From contig NC_031495.1 of assembly GCF_000237925.1 (NCBI RefSeq), forward strand, positions 21,950,163 through 22,014,162: 64,000 bases of DNA, in the 5' to 3' direction. This stretch comes from Schistosoma mansoni (Eukaryota > Platyhelminthes > Trematoda > Strigeidida > Schistosomatidae). Shown piece by piece: positions 32,921 through 46,318 of the stretch. The notes beneath the pieces were generated by a model that did no database searches, was not told the DNA's origin, and saw only the letters and a list, made by a program, of their open reading frames with translations. Made by a program: the position numbers and the translations under genes. Position 1 is the first letter of the stretch, and each line of letters begins with the position of its first letter.

Positions 32921-35125
32921 ATCGATAAATTCTGTCGTCTCATTTCATTTTTATTTTGATGGGTGATACCAAGCACCGCAAATACACTAGTTAGAGTGCT
33001 GCTGGAATTTCTGTGAAGTGTAAATTCTTGTTATGACTTACCATATTTGATTGTGTTCTATAGTCTGCCATGGTTTATGTGTATTACAGCAAGTCTTGCC
33101 CCGTGTTCTAAAATGCTTAGCGATGCTGCTGATTATGAGGATAACCATGATCTGGAACTAATGAGCGTATATTGTCTTACTGGACAATTTCAAATATCGA
33201 GTAATGGGTACAGATAAATGTTGTCTTTTATGGTATTAAACCTCATGTAGAGATGCCTGTTAACTTGTTTAAACCCTTGCACACTACAAAATATATTTGA
33301 AAGTGGTTATCATTATATATGTTCATATTAATGAAGCTAGTGTTAAGGGTGGCTACGGTGGATTCCATTCCGAAATATGCAGAATGAGCTGTGATGAGGA
33401 AATATATGGTATATTTGTTTAAAGGCTTGGCGAAAAAGTATGTTCCTGACATAGCGCTCTATGAATACTGAAGGAGCACAATGACGCGACTTAAAATAAC
33501 TTGGTGGCCTACCATCTGCGAATTGTGAGGTGACGGGCTGTTTTGTATGATATATGGCTGCGTGATAACCACGTAACTTTTACGTTGTGTCAATGGAATA
33601 GTTTGCCATTGCTAAGAGATTTCGAACTCGCGGGAAAAAGTAGAGTTAGTTGCAGACATATTGAAGGTTGACTAATTGTTTCAGAAGTGTCGCAACTTAA
33701 AGACGGGTGTTGCGGCCGTAGCCTCAAGCAATAAAACTCGCATTTCATGGCCTCTAAAATCAGTAGAAGCTTGCAAAACATTGGTGAAAGGGTCAGGAAA
33801 GTCATGGTATACACTAAAGGTGGTATTATTAGGGGAAATATTTTTAAGTTCTGTATCGTCGAAGGTTCGGAATGACTACCATAATCACAGATAGACTAGA
33901 GGGCAGACATAACACTGTGAGCCCCATCCGTTACTTATGACAGATCAGTTCACTAAGTTGACCAGCAAATGAAATTATCTATGGAGCTGTTGTGGCGAAT
34001 AGAGTGTTTTATGGGTCCGACGTGAAGTCCAGTGAATCACAATGAATAACTACACATCACTTGAAGCGATACAGAAATCCAAAATGCGATAGATTGAACA
34101 AAACAACAGTCGCTAAATGTCATAATAAAAAACCATTCTATTCGAAATTTTTCTACAGTCCACTGTACTCATCTATTTATAATCATTATGTTCAATTCAT
34201 TCATAATGAAGCCAATTAAAATTGTAAATCATCACCGCCGATGATCTCTGTCGAATAATAGGAGACCTACTCGAGTTAGACGGGAATAGTGTGACCAAGA
34301 GTTAACGTTGAAGTCACACCTCACGGCCAGCACCTGACGTAGATTACCCTTTCGTTGTATCAAGGTAGTATGCATGCTTTGAAACCGTATAACACAAAGA
34401 ACGTTGAAGATACCACCAGTATTGTAGTTTGACAACACTTTACCAGCAACACCTTCTATAATCCAATCGCGTCCACCCAGTAGAATCAAAACTCAGAAGC
34501 AAGGATGTTGGAAGATATATTTGATGGTTTATCAATACGTCGAGAAGTGACTGATCTAATGTGGCTAATGATCGTAGGATATGTTTCGCACGCCGTTCTG
34601 AAACTTGATCTGGTACGGATGCATGATCAAGAGCCTTCAGCTAAATGAGTCCACTAAAACTAATGTGTTCACCATCCAATGTCTAACACTTCCAGAGCTA
34701 TTGATTTGGGGGATTTATTTACAGTTACAACGTTATTACAGAAACATATTAGTTAAAGTATGTACAAGCGAAAGTGTGATAAACACCGAATTGGATAGTC
34801 CATGACGTAAGGTTAATTGATGCGCGTCGGTTATTTACGACTGTGACAGGGATCGATGATCTGTTCTATATTCAGTGACCCAACTGTCGGATGTTTTGGC
34901 TAGGGCTCAGTGACATTTCACTGGCCCTACAAAATGAATGTTTTTGAACATTAAAAAATCAACCCAGTTTATTTATCACCCTGTAATCGCAGATGATTTC
35001 GCCATGATCTGATGTAAAACTGGTGTATATTAATCAAATGGTTGGTTCAAGTGTTCAACATAATTTTCGTGATAGGTTACGGAACTAGTTCCCGCTACAT
35101 TTAGGCGCCAGGTCTCTAGCTCGCC
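32921..35125. other. Region upstream of RPL12, no gene supported
   Basis: Open frames of 66-85 codons (33590-33814 -, 33676-33894 +, 34232-34489 -) overlap in opposite strands and show no family motif. The final 100 bp should contain the RPL12 promoter and 5' UTR. Confidence 0.4.
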
Positions 35126-35657
35126 ATGCCTCCCAAGCTTGATCCTACTGCCGTCACTTATTGTAAGCTGGATAGTAATTTCTCACACATTCTCAGGTTA
35201 CCTAAGAGTTATTGGTGGTGAGGTTGGTGCAACATCGTCTTTAGCGCCGAAGATCGGTCCTCTTGGCTTATCTCCTAAAAAGGTCGGTGACGATATCGCA
35301 AAAGCCACTCAAGAATGGAAAGGTCTTCGTATTTGTGTCAAATTGACTATCCAAAATCGACAAGCGACCATCAGTGTTGTCCCTACGGCTTCTTCTCTTA
35401 TAATCAAAGCCCTTAAGGAAGAGCCTCGTGATAGGAAGAAAGTAAAGAACATAAAACACAATGGGAATTTGACATTTGATGAAATAATAGAGATTGCACG
35501 AACGATGAGGCCTAGAAGTATCGCTCGTGAACTTTCTGGAACAGTAAAAGAGGTTTTGGGAACGGCACGATCGGTTGGCTGTACAGTTGATGGAGAGTCC
35601 CCTCAAGTCATGATCGAAAAAGTAAATGCCGGGGAAATATCGGTACCTTCAGCGTAG
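35126..35657 (+). CDS. RPL12: 60S ribosomal protein uL11 (RPL12), complete
   Basis: Exon 1 is 35126-35162 and exon 2 is 35197-35657, split by a 34-bp GT-AG intron (35163-35196). Together they give 498 nt, 165 residues plus TAG, which is the usual length of animal RPL12. The start [10 protein letters not shown] fits the family. Strongly conserved blocks follow: [65 protein letters not shown] and [12 protein letters not shown]. The protein forms the base of the ribosomal stalk with uL10 and binds 28S rRNA in the GTPase-associated centre. Without the intron the second exon seems to start at 35139 with a false N-terminus; splicing restores the conserved MPPK start. Confidence 0.97.
35163..35196 (+). 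other. RPL12: 34-bp intron of RPL12
   Basis: GTAAGC begins right after codon position 1 of residue 13, and CACATTCTCAG ends the intron. Removing it joins TAT-T to GT-TAC in frame. Introns this short near gene starts are a known schistosome trait. Confidence 0.9.
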
Positions 35658-35662
35658 ATGCA

Positions 35663-35668
35663 AATAAA
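35663..35668 (+). terminator. RPL12: Polyadenylation signal of RPL12
   Basis: AATAAA lies only five bases after the TAG stop (35655-35657), implying a very short 3' UTR. Confidence 0.7.
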
Positions 35669-38600
35669 CTTTTGGTATGTGATGATTATGCTCTTTTTCT
35701 TGGGATGGATTTAGTCGCGTTAGGTTCCGTCATAGTGCATATGTAACTGTATACGTTGGAGGTATGGGATTCAGGTACTTTGGGTTGCTTTCATATGTCC
35801 CAGTATTATTACGTAACTGGTTCTCTCTGTTTGATCCTACTATCTGACTGCAAGGACTAGGTTTTCACGTATTTTTAGTAGGGTTATTACATATTTCATT
35901 GTTCAGATTTCGTTGCACACAATGAGACGCTTTCAAAAGACGTTCAGTCGTGCCGGGTTAAGGAATGTGAGTTCCTTTCAGTTTCAAACTCGTGAGCGTT
36001 AGTCGGGGTCTCTATGTTTTCAGTACGAACCTCGTTACCGAATCCCACCCACAGATGTTGAATGAAATTATTTTAGTAACAAGAGTTCATTCAGTAGATG
36101 CGTGACTCTACGTTAATGCTTGATCGCAATTTGACTACAGGTTGATATTTCAGCGGCTCATAGTGGCTGGTGTCCTACCTACTGGTTAAATATCATGCTC
36201 GTATTAGTTTGTAGATATCCCAATCACCTTGTACTAATCAGTCAATATTGTACAGGTAGAGTTCTATCTAGTAACTTTAGAAATATCAGCAGGATAGTTC
36301 TTTTCGTATCTCATAAAGTATGCCTCCTAATAAAATGCCGAATTATTAAGTATCGCAGTTAAGTAGGTACAGCGTTCGCAGTTGCCTCACACATAGTGCT
36401 GAAGCTAACTTGAGTTCATGAGCTCTTCTATTTTCTAGATTTGTTAATGATATAGTGTTCGTATAAAGTCAATATGTCGAGTTAGTGTCATTAAGATATT
36501 TTAAGTCTTCAAATATGTTAACATGATGGTCAAAGACTAATCCACGTGTCATCTTTAAACAAGACTAAAATGGTTGCTTTTTAAGCTTATTACAGGATTT
36601 AGGATATAAACCACATTTTAATAGTAAACTGGTATGACGCAAAAAGCGGTTGGACGAAGTATATTCATGGCATCCCTATTCAGCGAACTGTAAATTACGT
36701 TGGAAGTGTCTAAATGCAAATTAAGAGGCAATAAATTTGTCAATAATTTCCGCTGGTATTAACAAATTGTCCATTCTAGGGACTTCGTACTATTTATGTC
36801 ACTGGATAGTACTGTAATCACATCAGTGAATATCGTCATTAGTACTGTATTTGTGTGCTGTTCAAAGTGAAATGCATGAACCCACAACAAGTAGGTGGAT
36901 TAGTTGCGATTTCTATAATAGCCTTGTGTGCAATTATTGATTGTTTCATATCAGTCATTGGTTGGATCTTACCAAACCCATCCTTCAGTTTGTTTCATTA
37001 CATTTATTCAATCGCATTTCAATCAAAAACCAACTGTCAGGTCGGATCATACAACTATTCGTCGTTTGGCTAGAAGCTTTCCACTGAAATTTCCCGTAGT
37101 GAGTTCACCGTAGCTGTTGTTCACGAACAAGACATATTTTTGCATCAATTTACCACCAGATACATCAGACTTACCTGCACGAAATAGAATTTAATGACGA
37201 ACGACTGGATATTGTGACAAATATCTACTGGATTTCGTTTTTTGAACGCAGCCGAGTCCGAGTTCTGTTAGAGTTTCGAGGGATGTTGTCACCACTTCCC
37301 TAAACCATTTAACCATACTTCTTGAGGGGCCTGAAAAAGAAACTGGTTTAGAAGTGTTGGTTGCCTTAAAAGTGACGGTAGCATCCGAGTGTCAATTTCT
37401 ACGAGGATGATTCCTCAGTCTTTGGTAGGCAGTTTTAGATGGGTCAGGATCGAGATATCAGACTACTGCCGGCTGTGTAGGTCTGTTAAGATGAGGTAAG
37501 ATATCCTATTTCTTAGGGTAGAAATTTTCTACCTCATTCTTTCCTCTGTAAGAAGGCAGTACCACTCCTGATATTGGTTGTGGTAAACTTCTTACTTCCA
37601 CCGCGCTCGTGTACGGTCAACAGTCAGACTTCGCCTTCGTACCTGTTTTTGATCTTGCTGTTCGCTAGTCGACCCGCCTAGTGTGTTAAGTTCTATGGAA
37701 ACGAGTATCTTAGCCAAATCGGTCATTAAGATGGACAGACCTAACGTCCTTATGGTAACGAATGCTGTCGGAATACAGAGATTTATTCCTCACCGGGTGG
37801 GTGTCGAAAGCATGGTAAGTAGAGCCTATAATTGTTCCGATCAGGTTGATAATTGGCCATTATAGGAAATATGTTTCATTGCTTTTTAACACTGATAAGC
37901 AGGTTGTCTTGGTTACAATTAAATTTCAAGTTTTCGTTCCCGAGTACCGTATATCTTATGAAACGGGTTAAGTAGTTACCAAACAAATGTTTTTTGCGTA
38001 CATTTATTACTGGTATATAGGACTAAGATCTAGATAGGACAAAATAATCTTACAGTTCAGGATCACGTATCAAGTATTGGACAGTTATTTGGAAACATTA
38101 TGTACTTTACAGTTAAGGCATACCTCTTACAGCACTATCACTGAACGTTAGTGGGGTAAATAATCAAGGAATTTGTGACCCTGAAGATGCTCTATTCACG
38201 TTGTTTTCTAGGCAAATTATTTCCCTTTTACAGGTCTTAACTTATCGGTGTTGTTCACTAACGTTTATGCAGTGATCGATTGTCATAAATTAGCTTTTGA
38301 AGAGCTTTGCTTAAAAACTTGTGAAGTGGTGTGATTTTTGGGAAGGGTGATAATCCTTTTGCGTTTATAGGCTTCATATCCTTTGTTGACTATGAGAAAG
38401 CTGTTATGGAGGCTAATAACTGAGTGAAATAATTCTACTAGGAACTTTCACTTTAGATGGAACCTAGCGAATATAATGGAGACTTCTATTCACAGTCAAC
38501 ATGCATTTTTCTACAATTGGTATTATGGTTATCTTCTTTGTCCAACTATAACTTGATAGAGCAACTATTTCACACATAGTGAGCTGTTAAATCAATGTGC

Positions 38601-40438
38601 AAACAAAAAGCTGGCGTAATTGACTCAGTTCATCACAGGTGTCAATATGTAATGACTTCTGAGTTTGTGTTCAGGAAAGACTAGGATTCTAGATGGAAAT
38701 ACATGTAGTGAGGTTCAATCTACTCTAAAGTTTTGTGATTTTGTTAAGGTTGACTATTGTTAAGTCAGGATAGGTTTTTTTTATTTAATCCTATTGAAGA
38801 GTCTTTGTTTTAAATTACACTGCTGCTAATGTTTTCTACTTAAGTCGTCACCACTTCTCTACATGATATCAGTTTGCTCATTTAGTTATTTTTAAAAATC
38901 CTGAACAATAATTCAGTATCCATTTTGGTCTAATTCCGTCTTAAATTTTGGAAAATACTCTATTTTCTTGATATGCTTGAATAATATTCTCTTATGTATT
39001 TTTTTCAGAGCATAGACTAAATATCTTAAAATTTAATGTAAAATATTTTTTAGTACACCTTTCCGGGGTGTTTCTACTTATTTATACACATTGTATGAAA
39101 TGAAATAAAATGAATTCATCTTACTGTTATGACGTTCTTATCCCGCTCTTGCAATTGGTTAAGATAAGTAACTAGATATTTTTTACAAGTAAACAAATGA
39201 CCTGTATATCAAGTGTTTTGAAGAACGAGAAATGATCTTTTTTGCAGGTTTACAGACAAAGTCTAAAAATCATAATTAATAAGTAGCAATAAAAACAGTG
39301 CGATCTACTATAAAACTCCTTTACTCACCATTCAAAAGGAATTTATAGTTTACTTTTAAACAGTATTAGTAAAGGAATACAGGCAGTGGTTAAACCGTAG
39401 CCACTTCAACATGGTTGATATGTCATATTAAGTTGATGTATTGCAACAACCATGTGTTCAGTGAATATTTGTTAATATTAGACCTTGAATTTCCGTGGTT
39501 GAGCTGAGTCGATGAACCTCTCTGATGTGTGGGCGAGGACGATAATGATGGGTTGTTTGCTTAGTCAGACAAGTAGATAGTCCGACGGGTATTAGATGAG
39601 TTATATATTCTCTTACCTTTATTATTACTGTGATCGTGTCGGTTTTTCGTGTGGAAATATATTTACGTTCTAGTCAGGCTAATCACGTGTTCTTTATCTG
39701 AGTTGTGTTGAAGTCCTGTGGAACAAACACTGGGAGGAAATCTATTGTAGATATTCCTCTAAGGCAAATTAACGTCCCATTCGTGTAGACGTGGAATATC
39801 GAGCGTTATAACACTCAAAAAAACTTTGTTTAGGAAATTTTGTGACGCTAATACAGTCCACTCAGGATGCACATATACCAAAAAAGAATGACTAATTACA
39901 GTCTTGAACGTTAACAATGAGGAGATTCAAACCTTCACAAGTGCAACTGAATCTCTGCGTCGAACAGGCCAATGGTTATATGGGCACAGTAGATAGATGG
40001 ATATTGCGTTTGAGGTTTGAAGCAAAACTACTTGGCCCTAGTTTCTGTGTAAACATCATCATGGTTCCAGCCACATCCAACTGAGGGGTTCTAAAGAGGT
40101 GTTAACATGCATCCTATATTCTTTTGCTAGTCTCGTGTTTCGCCATGTTTAGTCCTTCATAGAATGAATCGAATTTCTCTAAGACGTATTAAATTACTTT
40201 ATTCATGCTGCTGGATAATAAGTTAACCTATTCGCATATCCATTCCGCCGTCTGTATTATAAATGATTGAAATAATCACCTACACGTACATAAAATCGGT
40301 AAATCAAGCACATCGTAAAGCTCGGTACAGTGTGTACAACGATTCAAGTTACCAAACTCTATTAGTACAGCAAGATGAGATGAGAGGATTTCATATCATT
40401 AGAGGTAGTAACAGTATTAGTTGTAATACGAAAGATCA
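35669..40438. other. Gene-free region between RPL12 and LINE fragments
   Basis: About 4.8 kb without a supportable gene. The part at about 37250-37830 is more GC-rich than its surroundings and looks like a decayed repeat 5' region, family unknown. At about 39868-39935 a stretch resembles the 3' part of the Sm-alpha repeat (compare 55860-55925). Confidence 0.35.
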
Positions 40439-40446
40439 GACATCGA

Positions 40447-41486
40447 CTTAGAATACGCAGATGACATAGTCATGTTTGGTGAAGACGCTGACGAAATGCA
40501 GAGTCTTCTGTTAGAACTAAGTAATAATGCCAGGATGTTTGGGATGCGTTTCTCCCCATCCAAATGTAAATTGTTACTCCAGGACTGGCCTGCGTCAACA
40601 CCTGAACTAAGGATAGGGAGTGAAGTAGTCGAACGCGTTGACAACTTCACTAATCTTGGAAGTCTGATCAGCTCTAATGGGTTGGTGTCTGACGAAATCT
40701 CAGCACGGATTCAAGAGGCTCATTTGGCTTTGCCAACTTACGTGACCTATGGCGAAGACGAGATATCCGTCTATCAATTAAGGGACGAGTATACTGCGCA
40801 GTAGTTCGCTCTGTTCTACTTTACGGCTGTGAAACATGGCCATTAAGAGTAGAAGATGCTCTTAGGTTACTAGTATTTAACCACAGATGCCTTAGAAATA
40901 TTGCTCGCATCTGTTGGGATTACCGGGTAAGTAATAGTGAGGTTAGACACAGACTATTAGGGAATGATGGTAAATCAGTTGATGAGGCGATGAATCTTCA
41001 TCGACTGAGATGGTTGGGCCACGTGTTACGTATGCCTGAACACCGATTACCACGACGCGCAATGCTGACTAGTATTGGCGATGGTTGGAAGAGAGTTAGG
41101 GGCGGCCAAACGAAAACATGGCATCAGTGTTTGAAGTCACCAACTTCTGGTCTGAGCCATGTTGGTAGATGCAGACTACCTGGTTGGGGTCCGCGTGACT
41201 ATCGTAACCAATTGTTGGAGACTCTGTGTGACATGGCTCAGAATCGATCAGAATAGCGTAGGTGTATACACTCTTTATCTTCCCTTAAACCTTAAGATTA
41301 CAATTGCTTCATAACGTTTTTCCTTCCTATACTATATCCTTATATACAACCTTTCTTTATATACTACCACCACTAAATTAATTACTTCTATGAATCCGGT
41401 GTTCATCTTGTTGTGCTAACGAGGTATGGCAACTTGGACTGATGCATATATGTGCCTGGTCCTACGTTGTAGCTGACTGACTGACT
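40447..41486 (+). pseudogene. 5'-truncated RTE-clade LINE, RT end and 3' UTR
   Basis: It starts at the RT catalytic region (LEYADDIVMFGED) and runs through SPSKCKLLLQDWPAS, a frameshift near 40731, RLRWLGHVLRMPEHRLPRR and a premature TAG at 41254-41256, to a 3' UTR with TGACTGACTGAC. An 8-bp direct repeat, GACATCGA, at 40439-40446 and 41487-41494 may be the target duplication. Same family as 7244-11160. Confidence 0.85.
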
Positions 41487-41534
41487 GACATCGAACATAG
41501 CAAACAAGAAAATACAGAATAATGAATCTCTTTT

Positions 41535-43106
41535 GCATGGTTGACTAACTGCTTTTCTAGTTGTTCCTGAAATATATCCTTGACTTCATCACCGTTAACT
41601 TTAGCTCTACAGGGTTTTCTTGCTTTGTCTTTTCTACTTCGAATAAGACGTCAACAAATACTTGGTCATACTAGGGCGTGATCTGGGACCAAATATGTGT
41701 TTCAGAATGGGCGGCAGTCTTCTATCTAACCTTTCCAGCGATGACTAATGACAATGTGGCCTATTTGAGATTATTGTTGAGTTGATTGTGGGGGTTGCCA
41801 TGTTAGAGGACTTTCTTCCTTATTATCAAAGTTGGTGCTTGCTAAGAGTAGACGATTATCTGGACATATGTGAACCAGACTATTAACATTAACCGTTCAG
41901 TGAGCCACGACACCTCGAGAACCACCTAAATGCCTTTCAGTTTGGTTTAGTCTACCTACTTCGGGTTTAAAATCACATCTGAGCGCTTAGTTTTTGGAGG
42001 AGGGTGGAGATTAATCTTTTACTTCATTCAAGTTAAAATCAGTGAGAGCATAGGCATATACAACGAGGAGTTAACGGTGTGTGTCCCTATCTTCCTGAGT
42101 TCTTAATGTCTCATTAAGTCGGACAGTGCACATGTGACTATCCATTATAGGAGAGGCTGTCCTATTTCTGGACTTAATTCTGTTCACCAGCGAGAACACG
42201 AGGGGAGCGGTAGGTTTTCCAGATGCACTAAGGGTGTATCGAGCTGGTTCTTTATATTAAGAAGGTGACGTCAAATGGATGGCTATACATAGATCCTGTA
42301 TATACATTTCGGAGGCGAAATGTACATCGATAGCGTGAGATGCTAGAGTGCTAGCTAAAAATGTCCTATCTAACACAAGGTTCGAACATTGAAAGCTCCA
42401 ACACTTAGTTTAGAGTGTGGTTGCAGGAGACCAGGAATAACATGTCGTGAAGTCGAATTGTTAGCATTGGTGGCGTGTGGTGATAAGGATGTATGGGAAG
42501 GGTTAGTTGTGAAATCAGAAGTACTAAGAGGTGAGGGAGGGATTTGATAGTAAACAAAACGGTCTCGGTTGTTGATAGAGGTATGAGGCGGTTGTCACTT
42601 CCCGAGTGCTCACACTAAAGGAGGATATTTCTTGAGGAACCTAATGAAGAAGCGTAATTAGGGTTGATTTTAGCGACATGGGATCGTAACGGCAAAGCTC
42701 AACGGACAACTGCTTGACGCCGGTCACACAAGGCCATTTTATGGGAAGTTTTTGATGCGTTAGCTGCACGCTTCAAAAGGCTTTACTATGGCGACGGAAA
42801 TCCGTGGGGTAAGGTGAGATTTGTCATATCTAGGGTTGACCTTTAACCCCTTCAGTTGTGAGGAGGCGGCATCGCTGCAGATGTCGGTTGTCCGCGGGAA
42901 GTACCTTACTGCCGTCACACCCCTCTACAGTCAGCAGTATTGCCTCAACCTCGGACCCTAAGTTACTTCTTTCAGTCACACCGTTCTCCACCCTGCCTCT
43001 CTTGCGTGCTAGGTCCCTAAGAAATATGATCCAGCCAATATAGCTCGGTTTATTCATCGCGACAGGCAAGTCTGATCATTACGTCAAGGTAGCAGGTGCG
43101 GTCGTG
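41535..43106 (-). pseudogene. Old RTE-clade LINE, 5' UTR and endonuclease part, 3'-truncated
   Basis: Read on the - strand it begins like the 5' end of 7244-11160 (GCTACCTTGACGT near 43090) and keeps the GTGACCGGC and CAAGCAGTTGTCC block near 42715. It then shows decayed endonuclease coding with FNVR near 42370, and stops matching after TTTCAGGAACAACTAGAAAA near 41555. It is much more diverged than the other copies. The RT part is missing. Confidence 0.7.
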
Positions 43107-44646
43107 ATATAAATTCACTACGATTCTAAAATAGCCGGATATCGGTTTCACCCCAGCTATAGGTATTGTATATCACAGTGTTTTTTTTCTTGAAGTCTCA
43201 ATGGAAAGCTTTGATTTGTCAAGTCGCGGGTTTGAGTAAACATATATTAGTATCCCATTGATGATGTTTAGTGGATCGGAAAGTTGTGAATAAAAGGAAT
43301 TTTCTGCTTTTTGACAGAACAAGTGATTTGGTAAGATGGAGAAACGACTAAGGTAACTTAACTGATAAGTTCCTTGTAAAACTGTTCCATCTAACCAATC
43401 GAAAATAGTGCAAATAAGAACTACAGACCACCTTACAGAATTCATTGATCGGTTAAAAAAGGCTATCTGTTTTGCAGATCTCTAAACACGGTAGTAATCA
43501 ACCAATAATCCTATGCTCTTGTTAACAATTAGTCTGGTAGTGAGATTTGAAGTGCCTGAAGGCATCAAGGCGGGTAGCGGGAGGTTTATTGTCAACAATC
43601 CTTGCTTAGAGTTTATAGTAATTTGTAACCAACTACTAGTTAATAATAAGTAGTGTATACATTTTCAAAAAAATACCTATTTTTTTATAATTCTGAGTAG
43701 CAAGTTAGCTTTGTTGAATGTTTCAATTGGAAAGAGGAAAGTTTCCCATTTTCAAAGGGAAATATGACCTTAATGTTAATTTTGATGGTCTAAAGCTAAC
43801 CTGAGAAAATCTAATCCATATATCTACTTGAAGGCACAGTAGGTTATGAAAAAGAGAAACATTTAAAAGTCAGTGAAAGTAATCTCTATTTACAATAATT
43901 CTTAATATTTGTTCTATAGTAGTTCACTTTTACTCTGTATTTTGATACTATTCTCAACAGACCACATTTCAGTATGGTAAAACTTTGGATTGCAAAAGAA
44001 GTAATATTAAGCTCTTCAACTGAAATACATTTGCTTTTAATTACATCTTCGTTCGATTTTACTTTAATACACAGTAATATTTGTTCGTCTAATGAAGAGC
44101 TGATTGAAAACAATATTATTCGTTCATGTATACTGTTACAACCTTACGACGGGAATTCTTGATATTTTGAAATACATTTAACTGTAGTATTTAGATTTCA
44201 AACACATTCGACTCAACTACAAATATTTTCATACAGCCCTGTTACTTGAACTACTTGAGAAAATAAATTGTTTCGTGAAGTCAAAGTAGTTGCAATATAT
44301 GAAGAGGTATAATGCAGAATACAAATGGAGACAGTGGCTGTATGCAACTGTAGCTGTAAAAATTATCTTGACTGACTCAATGAGATGCTTAACATTCAGT
44401 CGATTATAAAATGGTAATTAATCTCTTAAATGACCCAGACAACTAATAACACACTTTACGATGATCTCCAAGTGTTCTACCAACACCGCGCTTTTGATGC
44501 ACTAAAACTCTTCGCTCTGCCCAACATTAGTTACAACTTCGACACCACATTTCCCTACATACTGCTTACAAACATTTTGGTATTTTTAGGCAGCTTTTTC
44601 CACCTACTCCATACTTCGATATTATTCAGCTGGTAACTAAGAAATA
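43107..44646. other. Non-coding AT-rich region
   Basis: No gene or repeat recognised. Short frames (43173-43445 -, 43886-44113 -, 44430-44636 +) lack motifs. Confidence 0.45.
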
Positions 44647-44736
44647 TAGGAATAATATATTTGTAAAATCTCGGCGAATGAATTTGTAGTAAATCCAACG
44701 TTTCGCCTGGCAATCTGGTCCAAGCTTTTTCAAGGA
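44647..44736 (+). mobile_element. Truncated copy of the 144-bp inverted-repeat element
   Basis: Matches the left inverted repeat and centre of 52265-52408 (TCGGCGAATGAATTTG, GCCTGGCAATCTGGTCC, AGCTTTTTCAAGGA). The right inverted repeat is absent. Confidence 0.7.
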
Positions 44737-44884
44737 ATTATAATCAAACATCAAAATTATCGAATATAAATAGGTACACGGTTCTTCGTTTCATTGTACA
44801 CTGAATAGATCATCCAATCAACGTTAATAATGTCTAGACTAGGTATATGTATTAGTGTGTAAGAGATTTGTGATGTGAAATGAT

Positions 44885-44960
44885 AAGGGTTAATATAGCT
44901 CGGCGCTCAAATACTGTGAAACTATTCGCTATAATTTAGACGAGAGTTCTTATATAAGAA
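44885..44960 (-). repeat. Dispersed repeat, inverted partner of 52190-52250
   Basis: GGCGCTCAAATACTGTG here is the reverse of CACAGTATTTGAGCGCC near 52226. Flanking sequence also matches through TTCTTATATAAG. In both places it lies next to the 144-bp inverted-repeat element. Confidence 0.65.
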
Positions 44961-45133
44961 ATATAGGGTTCACTAATAATCAGTTATGTTTGTAAATCAT
45001 AAATGTTCACTTGGAGACTTTTTTTCAAAATATCTTACTTTTTAGTCTAGAGATACGTGACCTCTTCCATGAAATGTTTCCAAATCGATTCACACTTGAA
45101 TTTTTTCAACACAACACTCGATTTATGCTTTAG

Positions 45134-45355
45134 NNNNNNNNNNNNNNNNNNNNNNNNNNNNNNNNNNNNNNNNNNNNNNNNNNNNNNNNNNNNNNNNNNN
45201 NNNNNNNNNNNNNNNNNNNNNNNNNNNNNNNNNNNNNNNNNNNNNNNNNNNNNNNNNNNNNNNNNNNNNNNNNNNNNNNNNNNNNNNNNNNNNNNNNNNN
45301 NNNNNNNNNNNNNNNNNNNNNNNNNNNNNNNNNNNNNNNNNNNNNNNNNNNNNNN
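45134..45355. other. Assembly gap, 222 N
   Basis: Run of N. The flanks are unique AT-rich sequence without an obvious repeat. Confidence 1.
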
Positions 45356-46012
45356 TAATCAGTAATGAATATGTTTTTTAACTTTGGAGAACTGTACAAA
45401 CTGGAAATGAATGTACGTGTATATATATATATATACTTTTTTGTACAGTAAATAAATCATTGTCGAAACACCTCCACATTTAAATGCTTTGATATACATC
45501 CCCCACTAGTACAATTGGTACATTTCTATTAGGGTGTGCTTTTGTTTATTTTAAAAGAAAAAAAATACTGCCAAAAAAGGTAACAATTCAATTAATTTCT
45601 CACGCTTAAATATACAACTTAAGAAATCTCATGACATATTAATTTGTATTATAAACAAAATTATAAAAGTCAAAATAAATTTTTCTTTTTCTTTAGTAAA
45701 ATCAAATTTTGATTATTTACAAGAAAATCAAAATATGAAATTCAATTTTTACGCAAAAATACAACAGAATTGATTAGTATATGAATATGAATAGTAAATA
45801 AATTTATATTTAAGAAATGTCAGTTGTTTTGACATTACTTTTAATACTATTAATGTAATGTTCTTTTTTTTTGTTTTGAAATCAAGAGTTAACCATGAAT
45901 TTTGTTTATACATGTATATTAATGAATAATAGTTATGGAATATACTATTATTATTATTATTATTAAGAGGTAAATCTAATGGAAAACGATTATTTGTAAC
46001 ATATTAATTTCA

Positions 46013-46118
46013 GAAGGGGTTTTATGGAGATTTCAGTATTTTCATAGTTGAAAGCGTGAGTCAATTGAAGCTAGACGATCAAGAAAAACCTGGAAGCACT
46101 GGACAGCCATTTCGCTCT
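46013..46118 (-). repeat. Hammerhead SINE 3' part, left of a gap
   Basis: Read on the - strand it gives GCGAAATGGCTGTC, CAGTGCTTCCAGG, then CTAGCTTCAATTGACTCA and the tail motif CTGAAATCTCCA. This is the region from the ribozyme GAAA through the cleavage site to the family 3' end. It is cut by the N run at 46119. Confidence 0.75.
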
Positions 46119-46318
46119 NNNNNNNNNNNNNNNNNNNNNNNNNNNNNNNNNNNNNNNNNNNNNNNNNNNNNNNNNNNNNNNNNNNNNNNNNNNNNNNNNN
46201 NNNNNNNNNNNNNNNNNNNNNNNNNNNNNNNNNNNNNNNNNNNNNNNNNNNNNNNNNNNNNNNNNNNNNNNNNNNNNNNNNNNNNNNNNNNNNNNNNNNN
46301 NNNNNNNNNNNNNNNNNN
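46119..46318. other. Assembly gap, 200 N, between inverted repeat arms
   Basis: The left flank is the - oriented and the right flank the + oriented copy of the same repeat segment, so the gap sits at the centre of a palindrome. Confidence 1.

Noticed and set aside
34232-34489. 85-codon open frame on the - strand
   Set aside because: Plausible composition but no motif, no splice context and no neighbours; not enough for a gene call.
35268-35606. 112-codon open frame on the - strand
   Set aside because: Antisense shadow of RPL12 exon 2.
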